Part shown: positions 1 through 8,296 of the stretch, in pieces
How the letters are laid out: each line of letters starts with the position of its first letter
Numbering within the stretch: position 1 is the stretch's first letter
NCBI RefSeq assembly: GCF_902506605.1
Contig: NZ_LR733979.1
Location: forward strand, 827,064 to 891,063
Length of the DNA: 64,000 nucleotides
DNA from: Sphingomonas sp. AX6
GTDB lineage: Bacteria > Pseudomonadota > Alphaproteobacteria > Sphingomonadales > Sphingomonadaceae
Direction: 5' to 3'
Made by a program: the position numbers and the translations under genes
Notes under the pieces: generated by a model
What the model saw: the letters and a program-made list of their open reading frames with translations, nothing else
Told to the model about the DNA's origin: nothing
Database searches by the model: none

Positions 1-610
1 ACACGGGCACCGTCACCTGGCCGATCAGGTCGATCTGGTCGTAGGAGCCGTACGCCGCGCGTGCCGAGCCCTCGAATTCATTGCCCAGCCGCTTGGTGAC
101 ATATTTGATCGCACCGCCGATGGTGTTGCGGCCGTACAGCGTGCCCTGCGGCCCGCGCAGCACCTCGACCCGTTCGACGTCGAAAATGTCGAGTACCGCA
201 CCCTGTGGTCGCGCGACATAAACGTCGTCGACATACAGGCCGACGCCGGGTTCGAAGCCCCACAGCGGATCCTGTTGGCCAACGCCGCGCGAGAAAGCGA
301 TCAGCGTGGAATTGGATCCGCGCGCGATTTGCAGCGTGAGGTTCGGGGTCTTGTCCTGAAGTACGGTGATGTCGACCGCACCGGTGTCGCGCAGCGTGTC
401 ACCGGTCACCACCGACATCGAGATGGGAACGTCGATCAGGCTTTCCTCGCGACGACGCGCGGTGACGACGATCTCACCGCTATCCTGCTCGTCGATGATG
501 GGAGCGCCATCGGTGCCGACATCCTGCGCCAGTGCAGGTGCAGCGGTCAGCGCGCCAAGCGCGACGCCAAGATTAAAGATCGTGCGCGCGGACATGATGC
601 GACGTGCCAT
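1..610 (-). CDS. TonB-dependent receptor, N-terminal part (runs off the window)
   Basis: Outer-membrane active-transport receptor, cut by the window edge; about 203 N-terminal residues are visible. A signal peptide (residues 1-29, ending ALAQ) is followed by a TonB-box-like segment EIVVTARRREE (about 46-56) and the plug domain. The plug carries the family signature around residues 150-168 (VLRGPQGTLYGRNTIGGAI). The ATG at 610 has a strong upstream GGGAGGGG. It is divergent from the TetR-family gene at 726, with a palindrome between them, so it is probably under that regulator's control. The substrate cannot be told from the plug. Plugs of this form are common in the many sphingomonad receptors for siderophores, glycans or aromatics. 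Confidence 0.93.
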   Translation of the reverse strand, partial: MARRIMSARTIFNLGVALGALTAAPALAQDVGTDGAPIIDEQDSGEIVVTARRREESLIDVPISMSVVTGDTLRDTGAVDITVLQDKTPNLTLQIARGSNSTLIAFSRGVGQQDPLWGFEPGVGLYVDDVYVARPQGAVLDIFDVERVEVLRGPQGTLYGRNTIGGAIKYVTKRLGNEFEGSARAAYGSYDQIDLIGQVTVPV

Positions 611-677
611 CGGAACCCCTCCCTTAAGATAATGCGCCCGGTTGATCCGGGTTGTGCGAATGTGGACGAGGCTATAC

Positions 678-698
678 TGAAACCTGAACCGGGTTTCA
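678..698. promoter_or_regulatory. Candidate TetR operator between divergent TonB receptor and TetR genes
   Basis: A perfect inverted repeat with 7-bp arms (TGAAACC and GGTTTCA) separated by 7 bp lies between the two divergent starts. Its size and placement fit a TetR-family operator controlling both genes. This is inference from symmetry and position only; no -35/-10 elements were assigned. Confidence 0.55.
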
Positions 699-725
699 AC
701 TTGGGAAATGGGGAGGGAGCGCGAT

Positions 726-1403
726 ATGGGCGAAAACCGTGTCCGCACGGCAACTAAGGCCGGGAGCGAGGGGACGTCCGAGACGGCCAACGACGCACAA
801 TCGGCGGCCAGCGCAGGCAAGGAACCGCGCACCGCCCGCGGACGAAAGACGCTGCGCGCGATCCTGGATGCCGCCGCGGTCGAATTCGGTGAGAAGGGTT
901 TCCACGACGGATCGATCAGCGGAATCACGCGGCGCGCTGGCGTCGCGCTGGGCAGTTTCTACACCTATTTCGATTCGAAGGATGCGGTGTTCCGCGCGCT
1001 GGTCCGCGACATGTCCGATCAGGTCCGCGATCACGTCGCACCCGCGATTCGGTCCGCCGAAAATCAGATCGCGGCAGAGCGCGCAGGCCTGCTCGAATTC
1101 CTGCGATTTGTCCGCGAGCACAAGGAGATCTACCGTATTATCGACGAAGCCGAATTCGTCGATCCGGCAAGCTTCCACGCCCATTACGCGACCACCGCCG
1201 ACCGCATCGCCAAACGCCTGGTGGCGGCAGGCGAACGCGGCGAGGTGACGCCCGGATTATCCGAGGTTCACGCCTGGGCGATCATGGGGATGAACGTGTT
1301 TCTGGGCCTGCGCTACGGCGTGTGGTCGGAGGATGTTGCGCCCGAGGATGTCGCGGATGTGATTGCGGAGATGCTGGCGAAGGGAATTGGCGTGCGGGAC
1401 TGA
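726..1403 (+). CDS. TetR/AcrR family transcriptional regulator
   Basis: Ligand-responsive DNA-binding repressor of 225 residues. A polar, probably disordered tail of about 40 residues precedes the TetR helix-turn-helix (residues about 42-90), with the typical segment ITRRAGVALGSFYTYFDSK; the C-terminal ligand domain is unassigned. An ATG at 708 is also open, but GGGAGGGA at 711-718 sits 7 nt before the ATG at 726, so the latter is chosen. It is divergent from the TonB-dependent receptor, and the palindrome at 678-698 is the likely operator. The natural ligand is probably related to whatever the receptor imports (inference). Confidence 0.92.
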   Translation: MGENRVRTATKAGSEGTSETANDAQSAASAGKEPRTARGRKTLRAILDAAAVEFGEKGFHDGSISGITRRAGVALGSFYTYFDSKDAVFRALVRDMSDQVRDHVAPAIRSAENQIAAERAGLLEFLRFVREHKEIYRIIDEAEFVDPASFHAHYATTADRIAKRLVAAGERGEVTPGLSEVHAWAIMGMNVFLGLRYGVWSEDVAPEDVADVIAEMLAKGIGVRD

Positions 1404-1426
1404 GGCTAGCTGCGGTTTCCACCCAT

Positions 1427-1524
1427 CCGTCATCCCAGCGAAAGCTGGGATATCAGGCCTCGCCCGCCATTCCTGCAGCCTATCCCCTGCCGCCTGATAT
1501 GCCAGCTTTCGCTGGCATGACGGA
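1427..1524. repeat. Paired-stem intergenic repeat, GTCATCCCAGC type
   Basis: Two short palindromes (CCAGCGAAAGCTGG-like, and CCAGCTTTCGCTGG near the right end) are arranged as a large inverted repeat bounded by CGTCAT and ATGACG. It lies between the convergent TetR and YceD genes. It resembles REP/REPIN-type elements, and related copies occur at 32253, 46784 and 56919. It could also act as a bidirectional terminator. Confidence 0.8.
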
Positions 1525-1550
1525 TTGGGGAGCGGCGTCGAGCGCACCCC

Positions 1551-2078
1551 TCACCCCTTCCCCAACCCCTTCAACGCCGCGAACGGACTGCTCGCCAGTT
1601 TTGCCTCGTCCTCGCTGATGACGCCTGCCGCTTTCAGCGCCGCGTCGGCGTGCCGGCTGCGCGGGAAGGGGTCTAGCGACAGCGCCAGTGTTTCCGCCGC
1701 CGCTTCGCCCAGGTCGATCGCGCCGCCGCGATAATCGACGGTGTCGAGTGCGTTTGCGTCGAGCTCGACTTCCTCCGGCCGGTCTTCGCTCTCGGGGATG
1801 AAGCGGATCGCCAGATCGGTGTCGATGGTCGCGGGGACGGGCTCGCCGCTGGCAATGCAGGATTGAGTGACCGCGGCCGTCAAGCGACCGGTGGCGTCGA
1901 TCACATCGCCGTCGCGCTTTAGCGTGATCGTCGCCGTCAATCGCTCCACCGAGATCAGATCGAACCGGGTGGCGAGCGCGGCGCGTTCGGCCTCATTCGC
2001 CTCAATCTCATGCGCGCTGACGCCAGCGCCGATCCGGTCGAGCGGCACGAGTCGGCTGAATTCGGCGGCGATGGTCAT
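1551..2078 (-). CDS. YceD family protein (DUF177)
   Basis: A 175-residue YceD/DUF177 protein. The family is linked in bacteria and plastids to 23S rRNA accumulation or large-subunit assembly; the exact role in alphaproteobacteria is not settled. The conserved central part is visible as LTAAVTQSCIASGEPV followed by an acidic stretch. Typical alphaproteobacterial length. Its ATG overlaps the stop of the upstream cytochrome bc1 chaperone gene by 4 nt (ATGA), implying translational coupling. This chaperone-YceD pairing is common in alphaproteobacteria. In many bacteria yceD lies next to rpmF, which is not the case here. Confidence 0.88.
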   Translation of the reverse strand: MTIAAEFSRLVPLDRIGAGVSAHEIEANEAERAALATRFDLISVERLTATITLKRDGDVIDATGRLTAAVTQSCIASGEPVPATIDTDLAIRFIPESEDRPEEVELDANALDTVDYRGGAIDLGEAAAETLALSLDPFPRSRHADAALKAAGVISEDEAKLASSPFAALKGLGKG

Positions 2079-2584
2079 GGCAATTGCCCATTCTCGAACG
2101 CCGCGACCTTGCTCGCCAGCAACCGCGTGTGGAGTCCACGCAGAGCTTGGTCCACATAGGCGACTTGCGCGTCCTCCGGCGATTGATCGCGATAGAGGTT
2201 GCGGCGCAGCCCGGGAGTCAGGTCACCCGCCGCCAGCCCTTCGCGATACGCGCCGAGCCGCCCGCCGAGCATCGCCATCATCCGCCCGATATGCTTGCCC
2301 ACGACGATGTCGCCGATCCCCATCTGGCGGAGCTGGCCATCCATATCGTCGACGAATCGCTCGGCAAGCGCGGCGTTCAACTCCTCGTTGCCCGGTTCCG
2401 CCTCCAGCCGGAGCAGTACCATCGACAGCACGGCGGCGACCATGTCGAAGCGGCCATCGACGGTATCGGCGACCCCGCCATCGATATACCAATGCTCCTC
2501 GCGCGCCCTGGCGACGACCGCCGCATAGAGGGCATCGCCCTTGCGCACCGCGCTTCGGCCAAACAACCTGTCCAACAGTCCCAT
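2075..2584 (-). CDS. Ubiquinol-cytochrome c chaperone family protein
   Basis: A 169-residue homologue of mitochondrial CBP3/UQCC1, proposed to assist assembly of cytochrome b or the bc1 complex at the inner membrane. The N-terminus MGLLDRLFG is typical, and the family domain follows (ARAREEHWYIDGGVADT; later VDDMDGQLRQMGIGD). Three in-frame ATGs lie at 2596, 2590 and 2584. The last is chosen because GGGA lies 6 nt upstream and it fits the usual N-terminus. The gene overlaps yceD by 4 nt. It is divergent from bamE. Confidence 0.87.
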   Translation of the reverse strand: MGLLDRLFGRSAVRKGDALYAAVVARAREEHWYIDGGVADTVDGRFDMVAAVLSMVLLRLEAEPGNEELNAALAERFVDDMDGQLRQMGIGDIVVGKHIGRMMAMLGGRLGAYREGLAAGDLTPGLRRNLYRDQSPEDAQVAYVDQALRGLHTRLLASKVAAFENGQLP

Positions 2585-2741
2585 CGTCATTCCCATATCG
2601 CCGCGCGACGCGCCGAACGCGCCCGAACGGCGGTTCGTTCGCCAAGCGGCTTGTTTGCTGGTTCGTGCCCGCATATTGAGGGCTTCGACACGCGATGCAA
2701 TGCGCGAGAAGGATCGTGCGCGCTCGCCTGAGGAGAATGTG

Positions 2742-3218
2742 ATGGCGTTGATTTCGGGTTTTTCGGCCAAGCGGATGGCAATCGCGCTGGCCTGCACGGC
2801 GATGCTGACGACGGCCGCGTGCACCAAATCGCGCAGTTACACCGGATATGTGACCGACGCCGATCTGGTCAATTCGATCCAGACCGGTACCGACAACCGC
2901 GATTCGGTGCGTCAGGTGCTGGGATCGCCGACCTTTGCGACGCAGTTCAGTGGCGAGGAATGGTATTATCTGGGCCGCAACAACCGCAACTTCGCGTTTC
3001 AAAAACCGACTCCGGTCGATCAGACGGTATTGAAGATCCAGTTCGATGCCGCTGGCAACGTCGCTGCCATCACGCGATCGGGGCTGGAAGAAGTCGCAGA
3101 CATCTCGCCTTCAGCCAGGAAAACCCCGACGCTGGGCAGTAACCGCGGATTCTTCCAGGACCTGTTCGGCAATATCGGCACGGTGGGCGCGGGCGCGCCG
3201 CCGTCTCAGCAGCAGTAA
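2742..3218 (+). CDS. bamE: Outer membrane protein assembly factor BamE (SmpA/OmlA) lipoprotein
   Basis: A 158-residue lipoprotein of the BAM complex, which inserts beta-barrels into the outer membrane. It has a lipoprotein signal peptide with the modified Cys after LTTAA. The SmpA/OmlA fold follows, seen in the D-S-V-R-Q-V-LGSP segment and the EEWYYLGRN motif. The C-terminal tail (LFGNIGTVGAGAPPSQQQ) is low in complexity. The ATG at 2742 has AGGAGA about 6 nt upstream; the frame is open further upstream but without a better start. Divergent from the bc1 chaperone gene. Confidence 0.93.
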   Translation: MALISGFSAKRMAIALACTAMLTTAACTKSRSYTGYVTDADLVNSIQTGTDNRDSVRQVLGSPTFATQFSGEEWYYLGRNNRNFAFQKPTPVDQTVLKIQFDAAGNVAAITRSGLEEVADISPSARKTPTLGSNRGFFQDLFGNIGTVGAGAPPSQQQ

Positions 3219-3339
3219 TCCAACACCTTTCGTTTTCCTGACCGGCGCATTCCCGCGCCGTTCAGGACGAATCGGCCAAATCCTTCTTCATCGCCGGATG
3301 TCCCGTCGGATGCCGGCGCCACGAAGGAGGTTTGTTTCC

Positions 3340-3861
3340 ATGCGTAAGACCTTGATCGCGTCGCTGATCGCTGCGGTGGCCATGCCCGCTGCGATCGTTC
3401 CTGCGACCGCCAATGCCCAGAATAACCGCGAAATCCGGCGCGACCGCCAGGATTTGCGCGAGGAACGTCGCGACCTGCGCCAGGCGCAGCGTTACGGCGA
3501 TCGTCGCGACGTGCGCGGCGAACGCCGGGATGTCCGCGACGCCCGCCGCGACCTGAACCAGAGCGTGCGCGAACGCGACCGCCGGTGGGGCCGCAACGAC
3601 TGGCGCGGGTATCGCAACAACAATCGTGCGCTCTATGCCCGTGGCAATTGGCGCGCGCCGTTCCGGTACAACCAGTTCCGCCCCGGTGCCCGCATCGCGC
3701 CGAGCTATTATGGCCAGCGTTACTGGATCAATGATCCGTGGCGCTATCGTTTGCCCCCGGTCAGCCGCAACCAGCGCTGGGTCCGCCACTATAACGATGT
3801 GGTGCTGATCGATTACCGGCGCGGGGTCGTGGTGGACGTGATCCGCGGCTTCTACTGGTAA
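3340..3861 (+). CDS. RcnB family periplasmic protein
   Basis: A 173-residue secreted protein with a Sec signal peptide (residues 1-26, ending ANAQ). An extremely Arg/Asp-rich region (about 30-90) with repeated RRDxR units follows, then aromatic and arginine-rich sequence. The C-terminus has the RcnB-type motif WVRHYNDVVLIDYRRG. In E. coli RcnB is a periplasmic modulator of Ni/Co homeostasis, but many sphingomonads carry several RcnB-domain proteins without an RcnA partner, and none is nearby here. AAGGAGG lies 9 nt before the ATG. A strong terminator follows at 3953. Metal function is inferred from the family only. Confidence 0.85.
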   Translation: MRKTLIASLIAAVAMPAAIVPATANAQNNREIRRDRQDLREERRDLRQAQRYGDRRDVRGERRDVRDARRDLNQSVRERDRRWGRNDWRGYRNNNRALYARGNWRAPFRYNQFRPGARIAPSYYGQRYWINDPWRYRLPPVSRNQRWVRHYNDVVLIDYRRGVVVDVIRGFYW

Positions 3862-3952
3862 GCGGCGGTCCAAGGGCCGCGCCGCGATAAGCCTCGGCGC
3901 GGCCGGATGCCCGTACGGCATCAGTCCCCGAAAGGGAAAGGACCGAACGCGA

Positions 3953-3989
3953 AACGCCCGGGATGCCAATTGGCTCCCGGGCGTTTTAT
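3953..3989 (+). terminator. Rho-independent terminator after the RcnB-family gene
   Basis: Perfect 11-bp arms AACGCCCGGGA and TCCCGGGCGTT flank a self-complementary loop region (GCCAATTGGC), followed by TTATTT. It lies about 90 nt after the RcnB-like stop and before the nfrB-like gene. Confidence 0.85.
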
Positions 3990-4087
3990 TTCGGGAAACG
4001 ACGCGCCCAATCACGTAATTTACGCAATTGCTTGCGCCGCTTCGGGACACCGGTCCATCATACCGCGACCGACTCGGGGGAGCGTGA

Positions 4088-5458
4088 ATGGGGGATGCCG
4101 GCTGGATCGTTGGCGCGTTGGGGTTTGCGACGCAGGAATTACTGCTGTTTGCGGCGATCGGATTTCTGATCGGGGGGATCGACGATCTCGCCATCGATGT
4201 CGTCTGGGTGCGTGAAAAGCTGCGCGGTCGCCTTCGTCCGGTTGCAGCGTCGTCGCTGACCCCGCCCCGCAATCCCATGGCGATCTTCGTGCCGGCCTGG
4301 GACGAATCGAGCGTGATCGGCGCGATGCTCGGACATCTGACGGCGACGCTCAATGAGCCCGATCTGCGCGTTTTCGTCGGCACCTATCCCAACGATCCAG
4401 CGACCATCGATGCGGTCGCGGCGCTGGCCGAACGCGACTCGCGCATCTGCCTGGTCGTGCTGCCGCATCCGGGGCCGACCACCAAAGCCGATTGCCTGAA
4501 TGCGCTTTGGCGTGCGCTGCTGTGTGACGAAGGAGCATCGGGACGTCGCTTTGCGGGCGTGGTGATGCACGACGCGGAGGATGTCGCCCACCACCTCGAA
4601 CTGCGGGTGCTTGGCGCGATGTTGACCGACGCGATGGCGGCGCAATTACCCGTCCTGCCGATCGCCGTTCCCGGATCGCCGCTGATCAGCGGTCATTATT
4701 GCGACGAGTTCGTCGAGGCGCATGGTCGTCAACTGCCGGTACGCGATGCATTGGGTGCGGCGTTGCCGCTTGCAGGCGTGGGCTGCGCGCTGCGCCGCGA
4801 CCTGTTGGTGGCGATCGCTGCGCGGCGCGGCGGCGATCCGTTCGACGCATCTAGCCTGACCGAGGATTACGAACTCGGCCTTGCGGTGGCGCGTGAAGGC
4901 GGACGCACGCGATTCGCACGCGCAATCGACGACGATGGCGCGCCGGTCGCTGTACGAGGATATTTCCCGGACACGGTCGACGCCGCCGTGCGCCAGAAGG
5001 CACGCTGGATGACCGGAATCGCGCTTGCGGGATGGGACCGTACCGGCTGGGGCCACCGCGCGTCGCCCGTCGAATGGTGGATGCGGATGCGCGACCGGCG
5101 CGCGATCCTGGCGGTCATCACGCTGGCCTGCGCCTATCTGGGCCTGGTGATGAGCGGCGTGCTGTTCCTGACCACCGGTGCGTTCGGCCCCGTCGGCCAA
5201 AGCGCGGTGACCTGGCTGTTGCTGGCGACCGCATTTCTGCTTCTGTGGCGCGTGATCTGGCGGACTTACTGGGTCGCCAAAAGCTATGGCGGGTGCACCG
5301 CCCTGCTTGCCTTGCCGCGGTTGATCGTCGGCAACGTCATCGCAATGCTCGCCGCCAGACGCGCGATGGTGCAGTATCTGGGGCTGATGCGCGGCAAGGC
5401 ACTACACTGGGACAAGACCGCACATCATTTCCCCAGCAAAGCCGAAATCGGCGCCTGA
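4088..5458 (+). CDS. NfrB-like membrane glycosyltransferase (GT2), short form
   Basis: A 456-residue inner-membrane processive GT2 enzyme related to NfrB (phage N4 adsorption protein B). An N-terminal membrane segment (about 15-31) precedes the cytosolic GT2 domain. The domain carries the expected residues HDAED (161-165), TED (258-260) and QKARW (303-307), followed by three or more membrane helices (about 334-420). E. coli NfrB makes an exopolysaccharide under local c-di-GMP control through a C-terminal MshEN domain. This protein stops after the membrane helices, so that domain is absent. Its stop overlaps the next start by 1 nt, implying tight coupling with the NfrA-like gene. The sugar donor is unknown. 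Confidence 0.82.
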   Translation: MGDAGWIVGALGFATQELLLFAAIGFLIGGIDDLAIDVVWVREKLRGRLRPVAASSLTPPRNPMAIFVPAWDESSVIGAMLGHLTATLNEPDLRVFVGTYPNDPATIDAVAALAERDSRICLVVLPHPGPTTKADCLNALWRALLCDEGASGRRFAGVVMHDAEDVAHHLELRVLGAMLTDAMAAQLPVLPIAVPGSPLISGHYCDEFVEAHGRQLPVRDALGAALPLAGVGCALRRDLLVAIAARRGGDPFDASSLTEDYELGLAVAREGGRTRFARAIDDDGAPVAVRGYFPDTVDAAVRQKARWMTGIALAGWDRTGWGHRASPVEWWMRMRDRRAILAVITLACAYLGLVMSGVLFLTTGAFGPVGQSAVTWLLLATAFLLLWRVIWRTYWVAKSYGGCTALLALPRLIVGNVIAMLAARRAMVQYLGLMRGKALHWDKTAHHFPSKAEIGA

Positions 5459-6480
5459 TGCTGTACGGACGCCCGGTACGTTTTCTGGCACTGGTGGCGA
5501 CGGGGTGGCTCAGCTGGCGCGCGTTTATGTTGTGGCCCGATGCGCCGACCGCGCAACTGCTGGAATTGCCGCGCGATTTGATCAAGGCGGGATGGGTCGG
5601 CGAAGCGCATGCAGCGCCGATCGACATCGCCGAAGCCCGCCCGAACCGGAGCATGACAATAACGGCATTGCGCGATGCGCCATCCGAACCCCCCAGTCCC
5701 GCGCGGGACATCGATCGACTCCCGTTCGCCTATGCCGCGCTCACGCATTTTTCGACGCGGTTCGTCGCGGACGATGTCGAACTCGGTCGATTGGGCGATA
5801 AGGCGATGACCCAAATTGCGGCGGTCCCGCCCTTGTCGCTACGCCGCGCGACCGATCGCTGGCAGGCCAGCACCTGGCTGGTGATCCGCGGCGGCGCGGC
5901 GGCCGGCACTCGGCAATTGGGCGGCAGCCAGGCGGGGCTGGTGGTGCGCCACACCCTGACCGACCGGATCGGCGGCTATGCCCGTGCGACCGCGCCGTTG
6001 TCGGGCATCGGCAGCGAACTGGCGCTGGGGATGGATTTACGGCCCGGCGATGCGCCGGTCCGGCTGATCGCCGAACACCGGTTCGGGCTCGACGGGATCG
6101 AAGGTGGCCCGGCAGTTGGTGCGGTTGCCGGAATCGGCCCCCAACCCGCCGTCGCGGCCCGGCCCGATATCGGCGTCGATGTCGAAGCCTATGGTCAGGC
6201 GGGTGTCATCTGGCGAACCCGAGCCGAACCGTACGGCGACGGATTCGTGCGCGTGTCGAGAAACGTGGCGGACGAGCGAGGTGCGAAGCTCGACATCGGC
6301 GTCGGTGCCTGGGCTGCCGCACAGCGCGATGTGCAGCGGGTCGATATCGGGCCATCGGTGGGCGTCCGCATGCCCGTCGGCAGCCGCCAGCTTCGTGCAT
6401 CGATCGACTGGCGCGAGCGCGTGGCGGGCGACGTGCGCCCCGGATCGGGCATGGCGCTGACGCTCGCAGCCGATTTCTAG
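5458..6480 (+). CDS. NfrA C-terminal-like outer membrane protein, short form
   Basis: A 340-residue protein translationally coupled to the NfrB-like enzyme (TGATG junction). A hydrophobic N-terminus (about 8-25) is likely a signal or anchor. After a variable linker, residues about 130-340 form amphipathic strands with segments such as LGGSQAGL, VEAYGQAGV, VDIGPSVGV and RPGSGMALTL. These resemble the C-terminal barrel-like domain of NfrA-type proteins. E. coli NfrA is far larger and has a periplasmic TPR region, which is missing here. The likely role is export or display of the glycan made by the upstream enzyme. Assignment rests on pattern and gene order. Confidence 0.68.
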   Translation: MLYGRPVRFLALVATGWLSWRAFMLWPDAPTAQLLELPRDLIKAGWVGEAHAAPIDIAEARPNRSMTITALRDAPSEPPSPARDIDRLPFAYAALTHFSTRFVADDVELGRLGDKAMTQIAAVPPLSLRRATDRWQASTWLVIRGGAAAGTRQLGGSQAGLVVRHTLTDRIGGYARATAPLSGIGSELALGMDLRPGDAPVRLIAEHRFGLDGIEGGPAVGAVAGIGPQPAVAARPDIGVDVEAYGQAGVIWRTRAEPYGDGFVRVSRNVADERGAKLDIGVGAWAAAQRDVQRVDIGPSVGVRMPVGSRQLRASIDWRERVAGDVRPGSGMALTLAADF

Positions 6481-6540
6481 AGGCACACGCAACCCGCGCC
6501 CTTTTGCCGCATCGCCGAACGCGGTAGGGCCTAGGGCGAC

Positions 6541-7455
6541 ATGGACCTTTATCTTCCCATCGCCAATCTGTCGGTCAACGCGCTGGTCATCATCGCGCTG
6601 GGCGGCGGCGTGGGGTTGCTGTCGGGCATGTTCGGGGTGGGCGGCGGGTTCCTGACCACGCCGCTTCTGATCTTCTACGGCATCCCACCGACGGTCGCCG
6701 CGGCCTCCGCGGCCAGCCAGGTGACGGGAGCCAGCGTGTCGGGCGTCTATGCCCATCTTCGGCGCGACGGCGTCGACCTCAAAATGGGCGGCGTGCTGAT
6801 CGCGGGCGGGGTCGTGGGATCGCTGTTCGGCGCGATCATCTTTCGCGCGCTCCAGGCATCGGGTCAGATCGACATTGTCATCGCCGTGTTGTACGTGCTG
6901 CTGCTGGGATCGATCGGCGGGCTGATGCTGCGCGAAGCCTTGTCGAGCGTGCTTGCCGTGCGCAAGGGCGTGGCACCCAAGGGCGGCGGCCGCAGGCATC
7001 ACCGCATCATTGCAGCCCTGCCGCTGCGCTGGCGATTCTATCGATCCGGGCTATATATCTCGCCGATCGCGCCGTTCATATTGGGTGTGATCACCGGAAT
7101 TCTGACGATGTTGCTCGGGGTGGGCGGCGGATTCTTCCTCGTTCCCGCAATGTTGTTCGTGCTGGGCATGGGCACGCAGGTCGTGGTCGGCACCTCGTTG
7201 TTCCAGATCCTGTTCGTCAGCGCATCGGCGACGATGGTCCACGCGCTGACCACCAAGGCGGTGGATATCGTGTTGGCGGTGCTACTGCTGCTGGGCTCGG
7301 TCGCGGGGGCACAAATCGGCACCCGACTGGCGCAAAAGGCCAAGCCCGAATATCTGCGCCTCGCGCTGGCGGTCATGGTGCTGCTGGTCGCGATCCGCAT
7401 GGCACTGGGTCTGGGCTGGCGACCCGACGAAATCTATTCGGTGCAATTCATGTGA
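6541..7455 (+). CDS. Sulfite exporter TauE/SafE family membrane protein
   Basis: A 304-residue integral membrane protein of the TauE/SafE family, which exports sulfite, sulfoacetate or related organic anions. Both half-repeats show the family signature: FGVGGGFLTTPLL (about 31-43) and LGVGGGFFLVPAM (about 191-203). About eight membrane segments are expected. The stop overlaps the start of the TIGR02186 gene by 4 nt; this pair is widely conserved in alphaproteobacteria, so the two probably work together. Substrate not determined. Confidence 0.9.
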   Translation: MDLYLPIANLSVNALVIIALGGGVGLLSGMFGVGGGFLTTPLLIFYGIPPTVAAASAASQVTGASVSGVYAHLRRDGVDLKMGGVLIAGGVVGSLFGAIIFRALQASGQIDIVIAVLYVLLLGSIGGLMLREALSSVLAVRKGVAPKGGGRRHHRIIAALPLRWRFYRSGLYISPIAPFILGVITGILTMLLGVGGGFFLVPAMLFVLGMGTQVVVGTSLFQILFVSASATMVHALTTKAVDIVLAVLLLLGSVAGAQIGTRLAQKAKPEYLRLALAVMVLLVAIRMALGLGWRPDEIYSVQFM

Positions 7456-8219
7456 GCGCAGTACGCGCCTTGATCGCCGCCGCGCTCGCGCCTTTTCTGC
7501 TGGGTGCAGCCAACCCGGTGCTGGTCCCCGACGTGTCGCAGCGCGAGATCGAGATCGCCTATTCCTTTACCGGTGCGCAATTGCTGCTGTTCGGCGCGAT
7601 CCTCTATCCCCAGGGCCGCGTACCTCAGGGCGGGCGTCCCGCCGATATCGTCATCGTCGTCAAAGGCCCCACCCAACCGATTCTGGTGCGCGAAAAGCAG
7701 CGGGTTGCCGGCATCTGGGTTAACGCCGACAGCAACCGATACCGCTCGGCTCCCAGTTTCTATGCGATCGCATCATCACGCCCGATCGAAGAGATCGTCG
7801 ACGAACGCAGCCGCGCGATCTTCGAACTGGGGCTCGACAGCCTGCAATTGTCGCCCGCCTCCGGGGTCGCCGCTGCCGACGAAGCGCGCTTTTCGCAGGG
7901 TCTCGTCGATCTGTGGCGACGCGCGGGCCTGTATTACGAAGACCCGGACGCGGTCGAGATTACCGACGACGTGCTCTACCGCGCGCGACTGGCGATCCCG
8001 GCGCGCGTGCCGGTGGGGCGGTTCACCGCGGAAACCTTTCTGATCCAGGACGGGCGCGTGCTGTCGGCCGCGGTCCGGGAAATCGAGATTCGCAAATCGG
8101 GGTTCGAGCGGTTCGTCGCTGCCGCAGCCGAACATGCGTCGATCCTCTACGGTCTTGTCGCAGTGCTCGTATCGCTCGGCTTCGGCTGGGCCGCAGGCGC
8201 AATCTGGCGGCGTTTCTAA
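7452..8219 (+). CDS. TIGR02186 family membrane-anchored protein
   Basis: A 255-residue protein of the alphaproteobacterial TIGR02186 group. It has an N-terminal signal segment (1-19), a large periplasmic beta-rich domain (SQREIEIAYSFTGAQLLLFG near 30) and one C-terminal membrane helix (about 232-250) ending in WRRF. It starts with GTG inside the stop of the TauE/SafE gene. Its constant pairing with TauE/SafE suggests an accessory role for that exporter; no biochemical function is established that I know of. Confidence 0.85.
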   Translation: MSAVRALIAAALAPFLLGAANPVLVPDVSQREIEIAYSFTGAQLLLFGAILYPQGRVPQGGRPADIVIVVKGPTQPILVREKQRVAGIWVNADSNRYRSAPSFYAIASSRPIEEIVDERSRAIFELGLDSLQLSPASGVAAADEARFSQGLVDLWRRAGLYYEDPDAVEITDDVLYRARLAIPARVPVGRFTAETFLIQDGRVLSAAVREIEIRKSGFERFVAAAAEHASILYGLVAVLVSLGFGWAAGAIWRRF

Positions 8220-8296
8220 ACTCTTAGCGCGATCCTCATCCAATCTTTACCGGTTCCGGCGCATCGTCCCGCACTGGAATCGGGAGTGGACTGCGT

